Assembly: GCA_027577415.1 (NCBI GenBank) | Contig: JANBQS010000654.1 | Span: 1-14,035 of the forward strand | Length of the DNA stretch: 14,035 nucleotides | Direction: 5' to 3' | Source: Coemansia sp. RSA 922 | Lineage: Eukaryota > Kickxellomycota > Kickxellomycetes > Kickxellales > Kickxellaceae | Shown here: piece after piece, positions 6,886-14,035 of the stretch | Position numbering within the stretch: position 1 is the stretch's first letter | Layout of the letters: the number at the start of each line of letters is the position of its first letter | Made by a program: the position numbers and the translations under genes | Notes under the pieces: model-generated | What the model saw: the letters and a program-made list of their open reading frames with translations, nothing else | What the model was told of the DNA's origin: nothing | Database searches by the model: none

Positions 6886-7060
6886 GCGCTTTGGATTTAT
6901 AGCAATCTTGCTTGGTTTTAAGTCAACGGCATTAGTGCTTCAGTCAATGGAATAATGTCATTAAGAAGTTGTTCGAATGTTCCATTGGAATGTGAAAACA
7001 GAAACAAATTCAGAAACAAATTCTTGCGCAAAACACCGGAAATTCCGATAGTACGTTAAA
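6886..7060 (-). repeat. Promoter repeat, copy 2 (upstream of D)
   Basis: Partner of 5657-5819. It is 12 bases longer because the unit CAGAAACAAATT is present twice in tandem (6999-7010 and 7011-7022) where copy 1 has it once. All the palindromic strings and the TATA box are kept. Confidence 0.75.
6999..7022 (+). repeat. 12-base perfect tandem duplication
   Basis: CAGAAACAAATT occurs twice back to back; the equivalent place before gene C has one unit. It dates this small slip to after the C/D promoter duplication. Confidence 0.85.
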
Positions 7061-7293
7061 AGAACTAATAAGAGATGACATCATGATGGAGGCAGCTGAT
7101 TTCAGCTGTCAAGCCCGTGTTTGATTGATTTGGCACCAGAGAATGTATTTATTTTCACTTGAGAGAGCAATAAAAAAGAAAGCAGGCTAAATCACCCCTC
7201 GCAAAGGAAAGAAAAACTACGTCATTTTTTGCTCAAGAAATTAAGGAATGTCAATCTGACCAGTACATTTGATTTGGAATACACATCTCTGCA

Positions 7294-7830
7294 TCAACGG
7301 TTGACGATTGACCTAAGCACAACCGTGTGGATATTTTCTACGACGATATGTGGGCAGTTGTCTTCAATTACTACATCCAGTCGCTTGTGTAGTTGGCGCG
7401 TCACATCAATGGGCTGGGTTTGCGATTGGTTAAAGTACATGAACACCGAGTGGCCAAACCATTTGTGTACCAGATGCGGTGCAATAGTGTCGCTAAGAGA
7501 AGCATGGGTTCTAACTATTGGAGAGTTGTTTTCATATTGTAGTTTCAAGTTCACTCTGAGATACAGTACAAATGTAATAACCAACATATTTGAGTTGTCG
7601 TTGCGCTTCAAAACATATGCATTTGGGCTAGAGATGGTTTGCAGCATTTTGTCGTAATTTTCTCTGGGAAAATCAGCACCCAGCCAGAGCAAGTCCAGGT
7701 GCAGCTTGTTGTATCCACACCTGTCGTGTAGCCACGTCTTTAAAAAGTCCATAGAACAGTTGCTTTTCTCGACAGATACATAGTTGGTTTTGCCGCGTTC
7801 ATCCACAATCTCAATATATAAGAGCGCCAT
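7294..7830 (-). CDS. Island gene E: two-module paralogue, unknown function
   Basis: An open frame of 178 residues from the ATG at 7830 (MALLYIEIVDERGK). An ATG ten codons upstream would add a hydrophobic MAYFFLLLSL, but gene A begins at the position of the inner one. Module 1 (1-60) contains CSMDFLKTWLHDRCGYNKL and DLLWLGADF, matching gene A. Module 2 (about 93-178) contains VNLKLQYEN, ASLSDTIAP, VFMYFNQ and IDVTRQLHKRLDVVI, matching B, C and D. The link (68-92) is Leu/Val/Thr-rich and may hide a 30-base intron (7585-7556), because its removal brings the modules together exactly as in gene A. The protein ends soon after VVLRS, about 20 residues before the end seen in B and C, so the C-terminus may be truncated. 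The leader is pyrimidine-rich, but no TATA box is found at the usual distance. Function is unknown. Confidence 0.58.
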   Translation of the reverse strand: MALLYIEIVDERGKTNYVSVEKSNCSMDFLKTWLHDRCGYNKLHLDLLWLGADFPRENYDKMLQTISSPNAYVLKRNDNSNMLVITFVLYLRVNLKLQYENNSPIVRTHASLSDTIAPHLVHKWFGHSVFMYFNQSQTQPIDVTRQLHKRLDVVIEDNCPHIVVENIHTVVLRSIVNR

Positions 7831-10204
<2,374 letters not shown>

Positions 10205-10910
10205 GCCGCGAGCCGACGGTTCGCATATTTTCTGAAGCTCGCGTGTGTCGATGATTAAAACGACCTCAATCCAACTTCAATTCAGCTTCAATTCGTCTTT
10301 CGCCTTTCGCGTTTGAGGATTTTGCTGCATTTAATTATACTCTTTTTTTTACTTCAGTTTTATATTCTATTATTTTCTGGTCGTCTGTACTCCGATTCGA
10401 ATAGCCTTAGTTGAGCGAAATACTTGCTTTTAGTCTGTGCCACTTTGCAATTGGCTTACGCGTTGGAGTAAACGGCGATAGCGCTTTTTTTTTTATAGCC
10501 GAGGGTTTGACGGACAGACTAAGGCTGACGCCTATTCGAAACACATACTCGCACACGCCATGGTATGCTTACTATATTTATATCTGTAGTCCTGCTGTGT
10601 AAGGCTGTACATCCGCCACATCAGTAGATTTTTTAAACCAACCTCCTCGTGGCTAAGGCTTAGCCCAAGAGAAAAAAGGGGTGGGTTGTGCATACGATGG
10701 CGCATACAATCTGTTCTCATCTTTCTCTTCCTTCATTTTCACTTGCGCAGTGCCACACGCTACTCCTTTGTTCAGCTCTTGTTTACTTTTTATTTATTTA
10801 TTTGCAACACTCTGCTGTTACCTATTACTAAAGACGCGCATATACCGCCTTCCTTGGTTCATTGCTTATTTATATAGAAAACCACACACACAGTCGTTGG
10901 TAGCTCGCAG
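10205..10910. other. Intergenic region, possible first exon and intron of the EAF1-like gene
   Basis: The stretch is AT- and T/C-rich with no convincing gene. The first part is the helicase 3' UTR. An ATG at 10560-10562 is followed at once by a donor-like GTATGC, and TCGCAG at 10905-10910 precedes codons in the frame of the next gene, so a one-codon exon plus a 348-base intron is conceivable. A TATATAG string at 10871-10877 may instead be a promoter element. Short open frames here are low-complexity. Confidence 0.3.
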
Positions 10911-13900
10911 CGCCGCAATCAGCTGGAAAGGGAGCGTCTGCTGTTGCTGAGCGAGCACTACTTTTGGTCTCATACACCTAGCGGCAAAGTCGCAGAGGCG
11001 TTAGAGCTGTCAACACCCGACGTTACTACAGACATGGTAGAATCCGAGGCATTCCAGCAATTTCTGGCGCATTACTCGAGCGAGCCAGTTGCTGCGCTGA
11101 CCTCAGCGAAGCTTTCTGGCCAAGAGAGCTGGATGGCAGAGTCCACAAGAGCTAGCGAGCTAGCTCAGGAGCCCATTCCCACCAGCCCAGATCAAATGGA
11201 AGTTGACAGCGAGTTTATACACGTGCGGCAGGCTCAGCCTGACATTGTTTACGACACCGACTCTGCATCCTTGGTTCATCCTGACGACATTATATTTCTG
11301 TCGCAGCTGGGGCCAGTCCCAACTGCCGAAGTGGTGGCAAAGTGTGCTGTCAAAAGCGCCGAGCTGCCTGAGCACAATATGGCTTGCCCCAGCTACCAGG
11401 AGCAGATCGACGATATCAACACTCGGAGCTCTAATATGCACAACTGGATGCTGCGTGCGCAGGAGCAGCCACTGTACGGAGTTGTCAGTGATACGAGCAA
11501 ACTAGTATCGACCAGGGACTGGGACACGGTACGCGACGAGCTAATTCGCGTGCGGGTCATGGAGCGCATCGAGGAGTTAAAGGAGAAAGGCAAATGGTCG
11601 TTCTGGCAGCCGCGTAAGCATCGTGCCCCACCTCGTGGCAAAGCGCATTGGGACTACTTGCTCGACGAGATGGCCTGGATGCATGCAGACTTTGCCGAGG
11701 AGCGCAAGTTGCGCGTTGAGATGGCGCGGCTGATTGCCTCGTGGGTCATGGACTATCACCACGCCGCTGACAAATCGCACTATGTCGTTGCTGCTCGGAG
11801 GTACGTGCTGCCAGACGACTTTATCTGCAGAGACGTCCCACAGCAACCCGAAGAGCCCCCACTTGATGTGCCAGCCGATGCCAAGGAGGTTGACTTTGTC
11901 GATCCTGAAAAGGCGCCGCTCTCCTGTGCTCGCTCCGTTTCGAGAAGCAGCAGCCACATCTCTGAAGCCAACCAACAACTGCTGGACGGACTCGGTGGCT
12001 ATGGAGCTAGTGCAGACGCTGAGGCCAATGATCTTGCTGCTGTACCTTCGGCTGAGCTTATAAGGCCCGACTCTGTGGCGGAAAGTGGCGAGGATGCAGA
12101 TGTGCCGGTTGCTGGAGAATCGAGCTCTGCTCCACTGGCCAAGGACGATACAGTTTCTCACCTCGAATCCACACTTGTCGACAAAGAAGCAGGACTGTCT
12201 GGCACCCCTGCGCCCACCGATGATGCCGCCAAAAAGCTAGCTACAGAATGGCCTGTAACAAAGGGAGGAGGGGCAACTGCTGTGCATGAAGACCGTGTTG
12301 TACCCTCTGACTCTGGCACCCTTGAGAGCACGCTTTCGATATACCAGATACTCGCACAGATACCGCAGTCCGAGTACATTGAGGATATCCTTGGTGAAAG
12401 CGTGTACACACTGCAGTCGCTCAACTCGCTGCTGCCTTATCGCCCGGCGTGGGACGTGGCCTACTGCGATATTCTTGATGCCTCGCCTGTTATCCCTATC
12501 TGCAAGACCATGTGGCCCGACTTTGGCTTTGGCGACAATGGCGGCAGCGACGACGATCCATTCGAGGTCGCAACCACTATCGATATCCACGAGCTGTTCA
12601 GCCTCAACGGCGACGATTCTATTGGGAGGTTTGCAATCGACTCTGATCCACATAGCTCCCGGTCGATATTTACGCGCAATCTGCTGGCGCCTCCACTGCT
12701 GCCAATGTTTACTCAAGCCAACAAGACACCGCGTAATGCACATTCTACTGCTGGTCAGCCGCCTGCCGATACGCCGCTGCAACAGGCGACAAGCGAGGCC
12801 TGTCCGGGCCAGGCGGTATTTGAGTGGTCGGCTGAGCGCGACAAGTTGCTAGCCAAGGTCGTCCAGCAGTATACTGGGAACTGGTCGCTAATAACCGAGA
12901 CGGTCAACCATGCATTGGAGCTGTACGGGTCGCGTGCGTTGAATGCGCGCATCTGCTATGAGCGCTGGGTGGCGATCAAGGACGACTATAGCTTGGACCG
13001 AAATGTCGTTCAGACTGGGTTTGATGAGCCCGAGTATGGATCGCGCAAGCTGCCTCATTGGTCCAGCCAACTCTCTGTCCAGCCTGTCGCGGCATCGCTT
13101 TCGGCTATGCAGCTCGCCACCCACCTGGTCTCTCATTCTGAGACGCTGCGGGTTGTTAGCGATTCGAAGACAAAGCGCGAGGCTGCAGTCAAGCCCTCGT
13201 CAGTACCACCGCGCGATATTAAGCCGTTGCCTGCCGATCAAAAGGTGCCTACGCCCGCAGAGCTGACCAAGGTCAAGTTTGAGACTGACCGTCGCCTACA
13301 GCTTATAATTATGGAACAGAGACAGGCCAGTGCGGCGGCTGCGGCTCTGGCGTTGCACCAGCAGCGGGTACCCAACGCGCAACTTCAACAAATCCAACTG
13401 AGCAGGCAAATCTCGGCCTTGCAAGCGATGGTGACTACAGGTCGAGGACTTCAGCGTCCGCTCACGCCGGCTCAGAGTCGTGTGATCCAGATGCAGATAC
13501 AGAACCTCCAGCAACAACATGCCCAGGTACAGGCGCAGGCTCAAGCACAGGTCCAAGCGCAGATGCAGGCCCAATCCCAGATGCAAGCGCAGAATGGTAC
13601 GCCGGCTCTGCGCCCGCCACAGACTTTGCAGCAACAGCAGCAGGCTCAGGTACAGGCACTCCAGCAGCAGCACTTGCAGATGCAGCTGGCCCACGCAGCC
13701 CAGCAGCAGGCCCAGCTTGCTGCCGGGCAAGCCAATGGAGCTCAACAGCAGCAGCAGCAGCTCGCCGCCGCTATCCAGGGCAATGGGGCGGCGGGAATGC
13801 GGTTTACGCCCGAGCAGGTGCAGCAGATTCTACAGGCGCGTGCGGCTAGTGGAGTGCGCCCCAACATAACGCCGGCTCTGGCAGCGGCTCTCAACGCTCG

Positions 13901-14035
13901 CGTGCAGATGGCAGGTGCCAACAGCAACAACGGGCAGCTTCAGGGGACACCTCGACCCCTAAACGCAGCAGTGGCAGCGGCGAATATGTTGCCACCGCAA
14001 CAGCGCCAGATTATCATGCAGCAATTGGCCCAGCA
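10911..14035 (+). CDS. EAF1: EAF1/VID21-like NuA4 scaffold (HSA + SANT), runs off window
   Basis: The frame is open without a stop from 10878 to the window end, so the gene is 3'-partial. Counting from 10911 it encodes at least 1041 residues. Residues about 207-288 are an HSA domain (KGKWSFWQPRKHRAPPRGK, then DEMAWMHADFAEERKLR and SWVMDYH), which binds actin-related proteins in NuA4 and SWR-type complexes. After a long acidic linker, residues about 637-695 form a Myb/SANT-like domain (FEWSAERDKLLAKVV, GNWSLITETVN, ICYERWVAIKDDY). The tail from about 800 is Gln/Ala/Met-rich with repeated CAG/CAA codons. This order matches fungal Eaf1/Vid21, the platform of the NuA4 histone H4/H2A acetyltransferase; SWR1-type ATPases also have HSA but no ATPase motif is seen. 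The start is uncertain: the first in-frame ATG is 11034, but codons before it (QLERERLLLLSEHYFW) look real, so an upstream exon probably joins at the TCGCAG acceptor. Confidence 0.8.
13320..14035 (+). repeat. Gln/Ala-rich codon-repeat tract in the EAF1-like tail
   Basis: Dense CAG, CAA and GCN codons encode runs such as QQQQQ and repeated QAQ/QMQ units. The tract has the look of a transcription-related low-complexity region and may vary in length between strains. Long antisense open frames here are a by-product of this composition. Confidence 0.7.

Larger units (their letters stand above)
6772..7060 (-). promoter_or_regulatory. Promoter of gene D (duplicated block)
   Basis: This has the same architecture as the promoter of C: CGG-AAATT-CCG at 7037-7047, TTCCA-T-TGGAA at 6980-6990 preceded by GAATGTTC, a TATAAA box at 6896-6901 and a pyrimidine-rich leader to the ATG. 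The remaining stretch to gene E (7061-7293) shows no gene or repeat. Confidence 0.55.

Noticed and set aside
7229..7657. 142-codon plus-strand open frame
   Set aside because: It is antisense to gene E, has no leader or ATG context, and E's protein matches paralogues whereas this one matches nothing in the window.
2784..7830. Transposon or viral origin for the island
   Set aside because: No transposase, reverse transcriptase, capsid or polymerase motifs, and no terminal inverted or direct repeats were found flanking it.
10681..10950. 89-codon plus-strand open frame with hydrophobic stretches
   Set aside because: It is T-rich intergenic sequence in a different frame from the EAF1-like gene; it begins with GTG and has no homologous feature.
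11577..13745. Several long minus-strand open frames (up to 194 codons) under the EAF1-like gene
   Set aside because: They mirror the GC- and CAG-rich coding frame on the plus strand; the HSA and SANT-like domains settle the real strand.

Overview
The window looks like nuclear DNA of a filamentous or early-diverging fungus. Genes are compact. The first gene has a spliceosomal intron with GTAAGT donor, CTAAC branch site and TAG acceptor. Pyrimidine-rich leaders precede most start codons. There is a fungal-type mitochondrial lysyl-tRNA synthetase and a large Gln-rich, HSA-domain EAF1/VID21-type scaffold. A Kickxellomycotina-like fungus would fit, but that placement is inference and I could not run a search.

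Layout: (1) 314-694, a two-exon gene for a small basic YABBY/HMG-box-like protein. (2) 1140-2783, a mitochondrial LysRS. (3) 2784-7830, an AT-richer island in which six related small genes or gene remnants (called A, B, F, C, D, E here, left to right) all lie on the minus strand, plus one possible tiny plus-strand gene at 5973. (4) 8180-10204, a DDX41-type DEAD-box helicase with a C-terminal CCHC zinc knuckle. (5) from about 10911 to the window end, an open, unfinished frame for an EAF1/VID21-like NuA4 scaffold with an HSA domain, a Myb/SANT-like domain and a Gln-rich tail.

The flanking plus-strand genes are housekeeping: chromatin, mitochondrial translation, splicing helicase and histone acetylation. 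The island is different. Its genes match no family I recognise but clearly match each other. All share a signature of the form [I/V]-[T/S/N]-x-x-L/R-x-x-x-L-x-[D/E/N]-hydrophobic, and five share an upstream S-L-x-x-S-I-S-like signature. A and E carry an extra N-terminal module that B, C, D and F lack. C and F have in-frame stop codons, and A changes reading frame twice. C and D also share a long, nearly identical promoter block with a TATA box at a fixed distance and two near-palindromes. This is what a young, tandemly duplicating, lineage-restricted family under birth-and-death evolution looks like. It is the most interesting part of the window; its function is unknown.
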